The position numbers and the translations under genes are program-made. A stretch of 64,000 bases of DNA, taken from contig OY755039.1 of the NCBI GenBank assembly GCA_963576565.1, positions 87,501,207-87,565,206 on the forward strand, written 5' to 3'. Origin of the DNA: Aspidapion aeneum (lineage: Eukaryota; Arthropoda; Insecta; Coleoptera; Brentidae). The notes beneath the pieces are model-generated. The model saw only the letters and a program-made list of their open reading frames with translations, was not told the origin of the DNA and did not search any database. The first letter of the stretch is position 1. Every line of letters starts with the position of its first letter. Shown here one piece after another: positions 42,824 through 53,346 of the stretch.

Positions 42824-42946
42824 GTATTAGGGTGTTCTAAATCTCTGTTTTCGTGTGGATTATAATCTGCTTCCAGACTCTTTTCGTGGATTTTTTCTAC
42901 ACTATTGATGGGGACTTTGATTTGATCATTGTTTGCTAAAGTTGCT
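42824..42946 (-). CDS. Exon of an SLC36 / pathetic-type amino acid transporter, N-terminal cytosolic part
   Basis: On the minus strand this 123-bp block is bounded by the acceptor TTTTATTCCAG and the donor GTAAGT. It has one open phase encoding ATLANNDQIKVPINSVEKIH and then ADYNPHENRDLEHPNT. The DYNP.E.R..EHP.T motif directly before the first membrane helix is characteristic of insect SLC36 carriers. It ends two bases into a codon that is completed by the first base of exon 39507-39657. The start codon exon was not found upstream, where BEL and Gypsy-type elements fill the sequence in the opposite orientation. Confidence 0.85.
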
Positions 42947-43357
42947 CTGGAATAAAACAATTTTTTATTAGTACCGATAGGTTACCTACTAATTCCTCTT
43001 TTGTTTGTTGCCAGTTCTGCGTGTTAGTATGAAATTATAGGATGTAAACAATAAATACATTTAGGCGGAATTTTTAAATTGATATCTTCTCTGTCCTTGT
43101 GATTTGAATATAAATGGTATTTTTGCCATTTATAATGTATAAATAAATATTGTTTTCGACATCAATAAGCATTAATTACATGCAATACTAGGTTGAGAAC
43201 AAGAAAAAATTATGGAAACCCAGCAATTTGTTTTTAGGCATTGATTTTCAGGATCGCTGTATTTTATTAAAAGATGAAATGGGCTAATTTGTCCTTTGAG
43301 CCACTTACATCAAAATAATTTATATTTTGTAACTGGAAACAAATTTAACAACTATAT
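42947..43357. other. Intron or upstream sequence of SLC36
   Basis: No exon or repeat was recognised. The BEL insertion site TATAT lies at 43353-43357. Confidence 0.4.
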
Positions 43358-44124
43358 TGTTCGGTTTTCATAAAAAACCTCTTTATTTTTCTTTTATTTT
43401 TGAATTTTACATTTATTTTTTCCTATTTTTCATGGACTAAAATTTTGTCTTGAACATAACATTATTAGTCTTAAATTTATATTAATCCTAAGTAAATGGG
43501 TCAACTATTAGTTATTATAAAATTTACCTAAAGCAAAATTGCATTAAAATGCGAGAATTAAACGCAAAAAATGTAATTTCTATTCTAAATTTAAGAATTT
43601 TCATTTTATTTCTTATTTCTTTATTTTTATATACTTTGGCACTACAAGCGTCCTCTATCGTGTTTTTCACATATCCATAAAATTTAAAATATAGTGATAT
43701 GGTTTCCTATAGAGGGTGAAGTGCTGTGCGCATGTGCGAAAAAACTGCAAGCGCAGGATTCAGAGACAGACAAAGTGTGCTGCGCGTCGCCATGTCTAGA
43801 AAACGACAACCTTAAAATTTAAATTTAAAAAATAGTGAAAATTCACTTTAAAATACCGCAAATAATTAAAATTATCGTGCCATCATCCTGTTGGAATTTC
43901 AAGTCACATAGCTCTTATGGAAGGTGTACACCTTGCACTTTGGAACTTCAAAACAGCGGTAAGTCCCTCTCCATGAGGCTATATCACAATTTTATTTCTC
44001 TTTCAAATTTAACCTACAATTTTTAAATTAGTTACTTTCTCTAGTTAAATGATTTTTTTGCGCCAATGTTAATTATAGTCCACTGTATCTACCAAAACCC
44101 AATCTGAGCCATCGGAGTGCTACA
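43358..44124 (+). repeat. BEL 5' LTR (767 bp)
   Basis: It is colinear with 49877-50636. The main difference is an eight-base stretch in GGTAAGTCCCTCTCC that is missing from the 3' LTR. The next bases (TATTTTGATCACTTCG) show no clear tRNA-primer complement starting TGG. Confidence 0.9.
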
Positions 44125-44658
44125 TATTTTGATCACTTCGATTGCCGGATTTTGATTTCCATTTTGATTTTCTTTTTGAAATTTCAAAAAATTAATTTTT
44201 GCTAGAGTGAGAGCAAACGCTAGTAGTGTGAAAGTAAGAAAGAGACGCCATTAATAAATTAAAATTATAATATAGGTAAATAAAATTGGTACCTATGAAT
44301 TTGTATTAGGAGACCAATACCTACATCTCGCAAATTTTATAAAAAACGCAAGGACATATATTCGAGATTGGAGTCTTGAGCCGCTATGTGTATGTAAATG
44401 CAAAAAGTTTATCTTTGTATTTTTGAAAGATATATCTGTGTGTAGGTAATTTCGGAATATAAGTTTTTTATTTCCGAATTTATAACGCGCAAATAAATAC
44501 CTACATGTTTATTTGCTTTTTCTTTTCGCTGTAGTTTGCATGCCTATATGTAAGAGGCTACGGTTACATACGGTTATTTTAAATCGATTTAAATTTTTTT
44601 TAAATATTTAATCTACAAATTTTGATTTTGTTTACTTTGCCTAATTTATTACAAAATA

Positions 44659-45600
44659 ATGTCTGAAAAGGTAAAGAAAATTAAAGTCTTTCGTGACATC
44701 GAAGATTCAAATTTAAATGAAATTTTAACGGTAGCTAAATTGGCTAAAACTGATGCAACCAAACATCTTAACTTTAAGATTCGTTACGAAGAGCTTGACA
44801 ACGTCCAAGAGGAATACCTTAAAAAGCACACCGCTTTATTAAATGAAATTTACCAGGATCAGGATCAAGTTAAGACTTGTATCGAGCATCTTCATTGATT
44901 TCAAACAAATGTTGCTCAAGTCAAAGAAATCTATGATAAGTTGTTTCAAGCAGAAAATACTGCGCCGCCTTCGCAAGGTGGAAGTCGCCGACTTACTATT
45001 AACCCCTACTCTCCAGGAGGTTCATAAACCTCTGATTATTTTCCAAGTTTACCGACAATTGACATTGAAAAATTGACTGGCAATGTCAATGATTTCCCTA
45101 CCTTTTATGATCTTTTTAAAACAATGATTCATGATAATCCGCATATTCCAAATATACAAAAATACTCGCTTTTAGTTACTTATTTAGATGGTCCTCCAAA
45201 GGAATTAGTTACGCAATTACCAGTTTCGGATGCAAACTATCCTATTGTTTTCAATAATCTTGTAAAAAGGTATAAAAATGATCACATTTTAGCTCAAAAT
45301 TATTGGAATGCTATCGAAAATCCCTAAAGTAAACTCTGATGACTCCGTAGCTCTAAGAAACTTGCTTGATATATTCACAAAAATATTGAAGCTTTAAAAA
45401 CTGTTGGTTTGCAACCAGATTTTTGGGACTTTGTCTTAGCCCAAAAGTTGTTGAAATCTATTGATAGTTCGATTCAAACGCGATTTGAAGTTTTTCATGG
45501 TAAGCCTACCGAAATGCCTTCATATAAATCAATCTATAATTTTTTGGATCAACATTGTAGCTCGCTTTTTTTAGTTAACGCCGCCAGTACATCCAGTACG
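44659..45600 (+). pseudogene. BEL gag, interrupted
   Basis: It starts at ATG 44659. The order is an N-terminal helical region, then TIDIEKLTGNVNDFPTFYDL, HIPNIQKYSLLVTYLDGPP and later FWDFVLAQKLLKSID, the capsid-like region typical of BEL gag. In-frame stops lie at 44896-44898, near 45026 and at 45325-45327. A pair of opposite frameshifts near 45320 and 45385 adds to the damage. The protein would package element RNA. Confidence 0.75.
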
Positions 45601-46600
45601 CAATTTTCTATGAAGCCCAAATTTCCAAAACCGCCCCATATAACTCAAAAACCGCAAAATAACTATAATACCCGCCAAACGCCTCGTGCATTTTTTACGG
45701 CACAGCAGAACTCTCAAAATAATTGTTCCTTATGCAATTCGAATACTCATAATTTGACCTTTTGTCCTGATTATTTAAATAAAACGCCTCAACAAAGATT
45801 TAATTTATTAAAAGCAAAACAATGGTGCGTAAACTGTACCTCTAATTGTCATAAAACCTTCCAATGCAAAAGCACTTTTAATTGTCGATTTTGCCAAAAA
45901 AGGCATCATAGCTCAGTTCATTTTGACTTGCGCCATGTAAACGAATCCTCGTCTCAACCGCAGGAAAATAATAATGCAGATTTGCCTGTAAATAGACAAC
46001 AAATTAACGCGTTTCGGCAGGAAAGAAATGAAATTAGTAACTCATCCTCTTCGCAAACTCAAAATCAAGGTGCTTGCTACTCTACTCAAAGTTACAGTAA
46101 CTCTAGTACTTTGCTTTCTACCGCTCTTTTTCAAATAAAAGATATAAGAGGTAATTATCAAACTTTTCGTGGAGTTTTAGATTCCGCATCGCATCTGTCT
46201 TTTGTATCTTTAAAATGTGCCAACAAACTAGGCCTACCCCGCTTTAATATTGAAACTGAAGTCTTTGGAATTGGTGAGACCAGTATGCAATCAAAATTAG
46301 GATCTATTGATATGATCATTCGCCCTTGCAATCAATCTGAACTGACCTTATCAGTACAGAGTGCAGTTATTTTACCCCAAATTTGTTCTTCGCTTCCCTT
46401 AAATGACATAAATATTAGTTAAATGGGAATTATAAAAAATATAAATCTCGCGGACCCTTATTTCTATAGACCGGGAGCAATCGACGTTTTACTTGGAGCC
46501 GATATTTTCCCTTATATTCTTAGAGATGGTCGTATTGTAGGTAATATAAATAAGCCTATCGCATTAAACTCAATTTTTGGGTACATTTTAATGGGACAAA
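45409..46600 (+). pseudogene. BEL zinc-knuckle region and aspartic protease
   Basis: The frame 45409-46422 holds Cys/His clusters (CSLCNSNTHNLTFC, CVNCTSNCHKTFQC, CRFCQKRHH) and then the protease region with VLDSASHLSFV. DSAS occupies the place of the more common DSGS active site. A TAA at 46420-46422 breaks the frame. The domain resumes directly with ADPYFYRPGAIDVLLGADIF, so this is a single nonsense change within the protease. Confidence 0.8.
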
Positions 46601-47526
46601 TTGGTAACACAAACTCGCCCCTCGCTTCGGTATCCCTTTTTTGCCAAATTTCAAATAATCAACTTAATGATTCACTATCGAAATTTTGGGAAACTGAAAA
46701 TATACCGGAAATTAAACCTATTCTTTCCCCGGCTGACGAAGCATGTGAAAAAATATTTAAAAATACTACTTTTCGTGATAATACAGGGCGTTACGTCGTG
46801 ACTTTACCCTTTTGCGAAAATAGTGAACCAAGTTTTCCAAATAGTCGCCAACTTGCATTAAAAAGATTTTTATCTCTCGAAAACCGCTTAATTAAAACAC
46901 CGGAAACCTATCAAAAATATTCGGACTTTATGCAAGAATACTTAGACTTAGGTTACATGGAATTAATTTCTAATCCGGAGGAACAGTTTACGGAAAAAAG
47001 ATACTATATCCCCCACCACCATATTGAAAGACCTGAAAGTTTAACCACAAAACTCAGAGTAGTTTTTAACGCAAGCGCAGTATCCCAAAGAAATACTGGA
47101 AGAATTTCCTTAAATGACACGCTTTACGCCGGTCCCAAATTACAAAAGGACATTTGTTCTATTTTATTAAATTTTAGATTAAATGAAGTCGCTCTTTGTT
47201 GCGATATTTCTAAAATGTTTCGCGGCATTTTAATAGCCCCGCATCATCAAAATTATCAAAAAATCTTATGGAAGTTTAGTCCTACCGAACCTATAAAAGA
47301 ATATAATTTAAAAACCGTTACATATGGTACTACCACCGCTCCTTTTTTAGCTTTAAGAGTTTTACAGCAGCTAGCTGTGGACGAAAAGCATAATTTTCCC
47401 TGCGCCGCTAAAGTTATTATGACAGATAATTTTGTTGACGATTTTGTCACAGGTTGTAGCTCCGTTGAAGAAGCTCCGCAGGATTTAAATTACATAAATG
47501 GGCTAGCAACAATAAAACTGTTTTAG
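46601..47526 (+). pseudogene. BEL reverse transcriptase
   Basis: It includes RYYIPHHHIERPESLTTKLR, VVFNASA, SLNDTLYAGPKLQ, the first catalytic block CCDISKMFRGI and the FVDDF form of the YxDD box at about 47428. The frame is lost at 47526 and the sequence continues in another frame at 47532. Reverse transcription of the element RNA would be its role. Confidence 0.85.
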
Positions 47527-47531
47527 AGCAC

Positions 47532-48290
47532 TTGCCAGAATCCGATATTAACCCTAAAGCTCTTTCTCTTGATATAGAAGAAACTACAAAAATTTTAGGA
47601 CTTAGATGGCAAGCCTGTTCAGACTATTTTTCATACTCAGTAGAGCCTCTAAATCGTAGTTGCACGAAACGCAATATCCTTTCAGAAATTTTTAAAATTT
47701 ATGATCCCCTTGGTTGGTTGTCCCCAGTTACTATTTTAATTAAATGCCTAATCCAGGAATTTTGGATATCTGGATTGGACTGGGACGAAGATGCTCCCAT
47801 AGCAATAAGTAGCCTCTGGGAACGCTATAGGTTAGAATTACCACTTTTAAAAGAATTTCGCTTATCCCGCTTTATCAATATTTTTCTGGAAACGCTCAAT
47901 ACGAATTAATCGGTTTTTCAGACGCTTCAAATAAAGCGTATGCAGCTATTGTTTATTTACGCGTAATTTATAAAAATAAAATTTTTATTTATTTTTTATG
48001 CTCAAAAACTAAAGTCGCCCCTATAAAATTTACAAGTATCGCACGACTCGAGTTAGCCGCTTGTAATATATTAGCTGATTTAATTCAATTTATTCTTCAT
48101 TGTTTTGAAAACAGACTTAAAATTTACCAAATATTCGCATGGAGTGATTCTCAAGTAGCTTTATCGTGGATTAAAAATGGACATCCGTCTAGGTGGAAAA
48201 CCTATGTACAAAATAGAGTCACGCAAATTCATGAAAAAGTATCTCCTAAAAATTGGCATTATATTTCCACTTCTTAGAATCCCGCTGATT
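47532..48290 (+). pseudogene. BEL connection and RNase H region
   Basis: The frame 47532-47909 has KILGLRWQ and IYDPLGWLSPVTILIKCLIQ. After a frameshift near 47900 the RNase H part reads GFSDASNKAYAA, ARLELAACN and FAWSDSQVALSWI. A TAG near 48275 precedes NPADY. The order matches BEL/Pao pol. Confidence 0.75.
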
Positions 48291-48310
48291 ATGACTACTG
48301 GCCTATAACC

Positions 48311-49858
48311 TTGGAAATAAAAGACACTTCTGAAACTTTAAATAAAGAAAAAGCTAATAAAAACTTAACTTTAATTGCTGCGCAAACCCCAAACTTAAAT
48401 TTTTTAACTTCGCTTATTAATAAAAACTCATCTTTTACTAAACTTTGTAGAATTTTAGCGTATATTTTACGTTTCATAAATAAAAAATTTCTAAATAAAA
48501 GTATAATTTTTGAAACTTTTTTAACGTTTCAAGAAATTCAAACCGCACTTTATTTATTAATAAAAAACGAACAATCGATCTATTTTTCGGAAGAAATAAA
48601 TTCTCTTAAAAATAATATAAAATTATCTAAACCGATGCAAAAATTAAATCTATTTTTAGATGACCAAAATTTATTACGCGTCGGTGGAAGATTGCACAAT
48701 TCTTCTCTCTCTTATGACAAAAAATTTCCAATTTTATTACCCCGCGAAAGTAGAATTACTTATTTAATTATCGAACATTTTCATTTAAAATTTTTACATG
48801 CTGGATTAAGAACAGTACATTTTTTACTAAGCCAAAATTATTGGATAATTGCGGCAAAACGCAAAATTCGTCAAGTTTTAGCAAAATGCATCCCCTGTTT
48901 TAAATTATCCCCTAAATCGGTACAACCCCCAATGGGTTTACTTCCGTTTCCACGAGTTTCTCAACTCAGAGCATTTTTGCATACGGGAGTAGATTTAGGT
49001 GGCCCCATTCCTATTTTAATGAACCGAACCCGCGGTGCCCCACGTACTTTAAAATCATATATTTGCTTATTCGTTTGTATGAGTACGAAAGCGGTAAATA
49101 TCAAAATAGTCAGTGATTTGACAGCCGATGCTTTTATCGCAGCAATGCGTAGGTTTGTGGCTCGTAGAAATTACGTAACTGATATGTGTTCTGATAATGG
49201 AACTAACCTAGTTTCGGCAAATAGACAGTTGTTACAGATTGATTATTCTCGTCCAATTAAATGGCATTTTATTCCAAGTCACAGTCCCAATTTTGGAGGT
49301 CTTTGGGAGTCTGGGATTAAAACTGTCAAAAAACATTTATTTCGAACCATTGGTTCACAAATTTTAACATATGAAGAGTTATATACAGTCACCTGTCAGA
49401 TTGAAGCTATTATGAACTCTCGACCGCTAACTGAAATTTCCTCGGATCCAAATGACATTTCTGTTTTGACACCAGGTCATTTTTTATCATTGGAACCGTT
49501 GACAGCTCTTCCTGACGTTGACTTAACAGATGTCAAAATTAATAGATTAACTCATTGGCAGCTACTTCAAAGAATCCATCAGGATTTCTGGAGACGCTGG
49601 CAGCAAGAATATTTGCATACACTTCAACAAAGGAGCAAGTGGCTGGAACCCACTTGTACTCCAGAAGTTGGTCGTTTGGTAATAATCAAGAATGATTTTA
49701 TACCCCCGCTACAATGGCAGCTCGGTAGAATAATTGAAATTTTTCCGGGTAAAGACGGTGTAAATCGAGTTGCTAATGTCAAGACAAGGGACTCGGTGTT
49801 AAAGAGACCAATCTCAAAGCTATGTCCTTTGCCACTTGATACTTTAGAAAATGCATAG
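48311..49858 (+). CDS. BEL integrase part of pol
   Basis: This is the longest intact frame of the element (515 codons). It contains the zinc-binding H..H..C..C region (HFHLKFLHAGLRTVHFLLSQ ... KCIPC) and the catalytic D,D,E core: VDLGGP (about 48988), CSDNGTN (about 49190) and WESGIKTVKKH (about 49308). The C-terminal BEL-specific domain with WQLGRIIEIFPG and VKTRDSVLKRPISKLCPL follows. It would insert the DNA copy into the genome. It is separated from upstream pol by a stop, so on its own it is a fragment of the polyprotein although internally unbroken. Confidence 0.85.
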   Translation: MEIKDTSETLNKEKANKNLTLIAAQTPNLNFLTSLINKNSSFTKLCRILAYILRFINKKFLNKSIIFETFLTFQEIQTALYLLIKNEQSIYFSEEINSLKNNIKLSKPMQKLNLFLDDQNLLRVGGRLHNSSLSYDKKFPILLPRESRITYLIIEHFHLKFLHAGLRTVHFLLSQNYWIIAAKRKIRQVLAKCIPCFKLSPKSVQPPMGLLPFPRVSQLRAFLHTGVDLGGPIPILMNRTRGAPRTLKSYICLFVCMSTKAVNIKIVSDLTADAFIAAMRRFVARRNYVTDMCSDNGTNLVSANRQLLQIDYSRPIKWHFIPSHSPNFGGLWESGIKTVKKHLFRTIGSQILTYEELYTVTCQIEAIMNSRPLTEISSDPNDISVLTPGHFLSLEPLTALPDVDLTDVKINRLTHWQLLQRIHQDFWRRWQQEYLHTLQQRSKWLEPTCTPEVGRLVIIKNDFIPPLQWQLGRIIEIFPGKDGVNRVANVKTRDSVLKRPISKLCPLPLDTLENA

Positions 49859-49876
49859 CATTTTCGGCCGGCAATA

Positions 49877-50636
49877 TGTTCGGTTTCCATAAAAAACCTC
49901 TTTATTTTTCTTTTATTTTTGAATTTTACTTGTATTTTTTCCTATTTTTCATGGACTAAAATTTTGTCTTGAACATAAAATTATTAGTCTTAAATTTATA
50001 TTAATCCTAAGTAAATGGGTCAACTATTAGTTATTATAAAATTTACCTAAAGCAAAATTGCATTAAAATGCGAGAATTAAACGCAAAAAATGTAATTTCT
50101 ATTCTAAATTTAAGAATTATCATTTTATTTCTTATTTCTTTATTTTTATATACTTTGGCACTACAAGCGTCCTCTATCGTGTTTTTCACATATTCATAAA
50201 ATTTAAAATGTAGTGATATGGTTTCCTATAGAGGGTGAAGTGCTGTGCGCATGTGCGAAAAAACTGCAAGAGCAGGATTCAGAGACAGACAAAGTGTGCT
50301 GCGCGTCGCCATGTCTAGAAAACGACAACCTTAAAATTTAAATTTAAAAAATAGTGAAAATTCACTTTAAAATACCGCAAATAATTAAAATTATCGTGCC
50401 ATCATCCTGTTGGAACTTTAAGTCACATAGCTCTTATGGAAAGGTGTACACCTTGCACTTTGGAACTTCAAAACAGCGGTCTCCATGAGGCTATATCACA
50501 ATTTTATTTCTCTTTCAAATTTAACCTACAATTTTTAAATTAGTTACTTTCTCTAGTTAAATGAATTTTTTGCGCCAATGTTAATTATAATCCACTGTAT
50601 CTACCAAAACCCAATCTGAGCCATCGGAGTGCTACA
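49877..50636 (+). repeat. BEL 3' LTR (760 bp)
   Basis: It begins TGTTCGG 19 bases after the integrase stop and ends CTACA before the TATAT duplication. Immediately upstream is CGGCCGGCAATA, which is not a strong polypurine tract. Confidence 0.9.
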
Positions 50637-50641
50637 TATAT

Positions 50642-51932
50642 ATTAACTATTTTTAATTTTTGAAAAACACATTGTGCAATTTTCTAAGTCTAATCTTTGG
50701 TTTGCGTTGGTGTCTTTCCTCTTTGTCTAGAGCGTTAAAAGCATAGTCTTACTCTTTCTTTATGGAGCGCTCTACCATTAGAGTTTGGGGGAATCAACGG
50801 CAAGCTATGAGTGCCTACAGAACAGGGTAGTTTTCACTAAGACAAGAAAATCGTTACAGAGCATTCTTTTGCTAGTTTATTTACGCTTTACCACGTTTGT
50901 TTTAAGGGGGATTTTTTTTCAACTTTGGAAATATTAAAATTTGTCAATTATTTGTTATTCATTACTATTTTGGTCTTTACTTTTAGAGTTTATTTTATTT
51001 CTAAACCGTTATATTTTTGCTGTTTCAAGTGTTTTAAAATATTGTTTCTATGTTTTTCTGGTTTCTTACCATCAAATACAAACCATTCGTTGCCATTAAA
51101 TCGGCATTTTTAATTAATTTAAAATCCCAAACCTAAACAGTAGTACTAAGTAAACTAAATAGTTGATTGAATAATTTTATTCAATTAACGTTTAAAATGT
51201 TGCTAAATAAATAAATTTACAACAAACCTACAAAAGGTTCCTAAAACATAAAAGTTTAAAGAGTGTGATTATTAGAATACAAAAATTTAATAGTAGTAAA
51301 GTTTGGTATTTGTTTAATTAATATAAAAAGGTGAAAATGTGAAGTTTAGAGAAGAAAATTGAACAGGTATGTATGATTTTCACACATTTACATAGTTGAG
51401 AAAAACGCGTAAAGTATATACTTCCTCCAAGAACCGTCAAATTCCCTTTCGAGATCGTAATAAATAATAAATTAATTAACGTTTAATACTTTTATAAGTT
51501 GTTGCTCAAATTGGTGGCTTACAACATTGAAGCCTTGGTGACTTGATTTGACAGGTATACTGTCAAAGGTCACCTGCTACAGGTGTTAACATAAATTAAG
51601 TATAACCTAACCGTGGTCAACCAATCGCAAACGTATCCTAACCGGGGCATGCCTGAACAGAATGGGATCCGTTTGCGATCATTTGACTGTTAGGCTAAAA
51701 CCGATTTCGATCTCCCAAAAAGAGGAAAAAGAAAAAATACGAAAAAAAATTAAATTGTTTCCAAAAAATAATTATTAAAAAAATATATTTTCGAAAGGTT
51801 GACGGAGTATATAATGTATGAATGACGTTGTAGGGGAAATTGGTATAATATGGCACACTAGGATAACATGACATACCAACGTTATTTCAAATTACGTGCG
51901 CTTTTTAGTCCGGCTACATGTTTTAGCAGAAG
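50642..51932. other. Spacer between the BEL and Gypsy-type elements
   Basis: It contains the dispersed repeat 51350-51490 (relative at 11045-11195) and a TCGCAAACGTATCCTAACC block near 51627 shared with 5028. Otherwise no gene or element was recognised. Confidence 0.45.
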
Positions 51933-51936
51933 ATAT

Positions 51937-52353
51937 TGTTACAAATTTAAGTTATTTAAATTTTATAATTGGAATTTATTTAGGTTTAGTGTAGTATTAG
52001 TTTGATTTATCTTAAGGTTGTATTCGTAGTCTAGGTTTTAGTTGCGTTATCTGTGACTTGCGGTCGTAATAATACGAGAACTTTCCGGACGTCGAAGGCT
52101 GCCGGAAAGTTCGAGAGAGATGGACGATCCTATATATAGGGCCGGGGTCGCGCACCAGTCAGTCAGTCACAGACAACGTACTGTAGTGGTCGTGAGATAT
52201 TAACACGAAGTTAATATACCGATTATAGTAGTGAATTATTAGCAAGTTATTCGTAAGTTTAAGTGCGTGTTTTTGTGCATAATTTGTCGAAATAAATTGA
52301 CGTATCGTTTTCAACAATTGCGAGTTTTAATTTGTCGTTGTGAACCCGTAACA
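51937..52353 (+). repeat. Gypsy-type 5' LTR (417 bp)
   Basis: It matches 58150-58566 with about three differences (GTATTCGTAG/GTATTCTTAG, GAGATGGACG/GAGATGCACG, TTTTGTGCAT/TTTTGTACAT). It contains a dyad with two GAAnnTTC motifs, a TATA box and an initiator. Confidence 0.93.
52078..52165 (+). promoter_or_regulatory. LTR core promoter with upstream GAAnnTTC dyads
   Basis: GAACTTTCCGG (52078-52088) and CCGGAAAGTTC (52102-52112) are perfect inverted copies, each holding GAAnnTTC, the two-unit core of a heat-shock element. TATATATAGG follows at 52131 and the arthropod-type initiator TCAGT at 52159-52163, its A lying 30 bases from the TATA start. That spacing is ideal for RNA polymerase II initiation. 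The role of the dyads is inference. Confidence 0.6.
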
Positions 52354-52355
52354 AT

Positions 52356-52373
52356 TGGTGTCAGAAGTGAGAT
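52356..52373 (+). promoter_or_regulatory. Primer binding site candidate
   Basis: TGGTGTCAGAAGTGAGAT lies two bases after the 5' LTR and begins with the TGG expected for pairing with a tRNA CCA end. TGGTGTCAGAAGT is a sequence I recall from other insect Gypsy-type elements. The primer tRNA was not identified. Confidence 0.65.
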
Positions 52374-52382
52374 TAAAAGAAA

Positions 52383-52562
52383 TAAATAGTGCAAAGACTA
52401 TCCTTACACAGTACCACCGGCTAGGACAATTAAAAAGAAGAACAGTAAGTGATTTTGCCAGAATATTCGGAACTGAATAGTGCAAAGACTACCCTTACAT
52501 ATTACCACCGGATAGGACAATTGGACAGAAAAACAGTAAGTGATTTTTCCAGAATATTCGAA
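52383..52562 (+). repeat. Leader duplication, about 92-bp unit
   Basis: AATAGTGCAAAGACTA, CCTTACA, TACCACCGG, TAGGACAATT, AACAGTAAGTGATTTT and CCAGAATATTCG occur twice in succession. The second unit contains TTCCAGAATATTC, a three-unit heat-shock-element match; the first keeps only two units. Confidence 0.8.
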
Positions 52563-53340
52563 GAAGTTCGATATTGTTTTATTCAAAAACTAAAAGAGAT
52601 ATTTAAGAACCGACTTCGACATTAACTTAACAGTCCAAAAATTGATAATTAGAGAGATTTTCTAGAATATTCTATAACATTCTACGACGTTCTATTCAAA
52701 AACTAGAAGAGATATACAAATACCGACTTCGACATTAGATTAGTAATTTTAAAAGTAAGAATCAGAAAGAATTTCTAGAACATTCCATCACTTTCTACGA
52801 CGCTCTATTCGAAAACCAGAAGAAATATCAAAAAAAAAAAAGAGACTTCGACATTAGCTTAGTAATTTCAAAAGTAAGAACTAAAAAGAATTTCTAGAAG
52901 ATTCCATAACATTCTACGACGTTCTATTCAAAAACTAGAAGAGATATACAAATACCGATTTCGACATTAGTTTAGTTATTTCAAAAGTAAGAATTAGAAA
53001 GAATTTCTAGAAGATTCCATAACATTCTACAACGTTCTATTCAAAAACTAGAAGAGATATACAAATACCGACTTCGACAGTAGCTTAGTTATTTTAAAAG
53101 TAAGAATTAGAAATTATTTCTAGAATATTCCATAATATTCTACGACGGTCTATTCGAGAACCAAAAGAGATAATCAAAAAGTGACTTCTACATTTGCCTA
53201 GTAGCAGAAAGAGTAGCATTTACCAGTATATTCCAGAACATTCCATTAGGTTCTATTTAAGAATTGTAAGAGATATTGAAAAACCGACTTCGACATTCGC
53301 TTTATAGCCCTAAAATAGACGTTTTAAGTGATTTATCAGG
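52563..53340 (+). repeat. Leader tandem array with repeated TTCnnGAAnnTTC motifs
   Basis: About seven units of 104-118 bases recur, marked by AGAAGAGATATACAAATACC-type sequence at about 52592, 52707, 52819, 52937, 53051, 53163 and 53267. Matches to TTCnnGAAnnTTC lie at 52660, 52773, 52892, 53005, 53118 and 53231, with one more at 52547 in the preceding duplication. The array is untranslated and ends just before gag. Confidence 0.85.
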
Positions 53341-53346
53341 AAGTTG

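Larger units (their letters stand above)
43358..50636 (+). mobile_element. BEL/Pao LTR retrotransposon, full length but disabled
   Basis: Two LTRs starting TGTTCGG and ending CTACA enclose gag, protease, reverse transcriptase, RNase H and integrase sequence in that order. TATAT flanks both sides (43353-43357 and 50637-50641), the 5-bp duplication usual for the group. By eye the LTRs differ at about a dozen bases plus two indels in 760, yet the coding part has many breaks. It lies upstream of the SLC36 exons and on the opposite strand. Confidence 0.92.

Noticed and set aside
50925..51113. 62-codon hydrophobic frame between the two LTR elements
   Set aside because: Composition is that of translated A/T-rich DNA, with no motif and no context.
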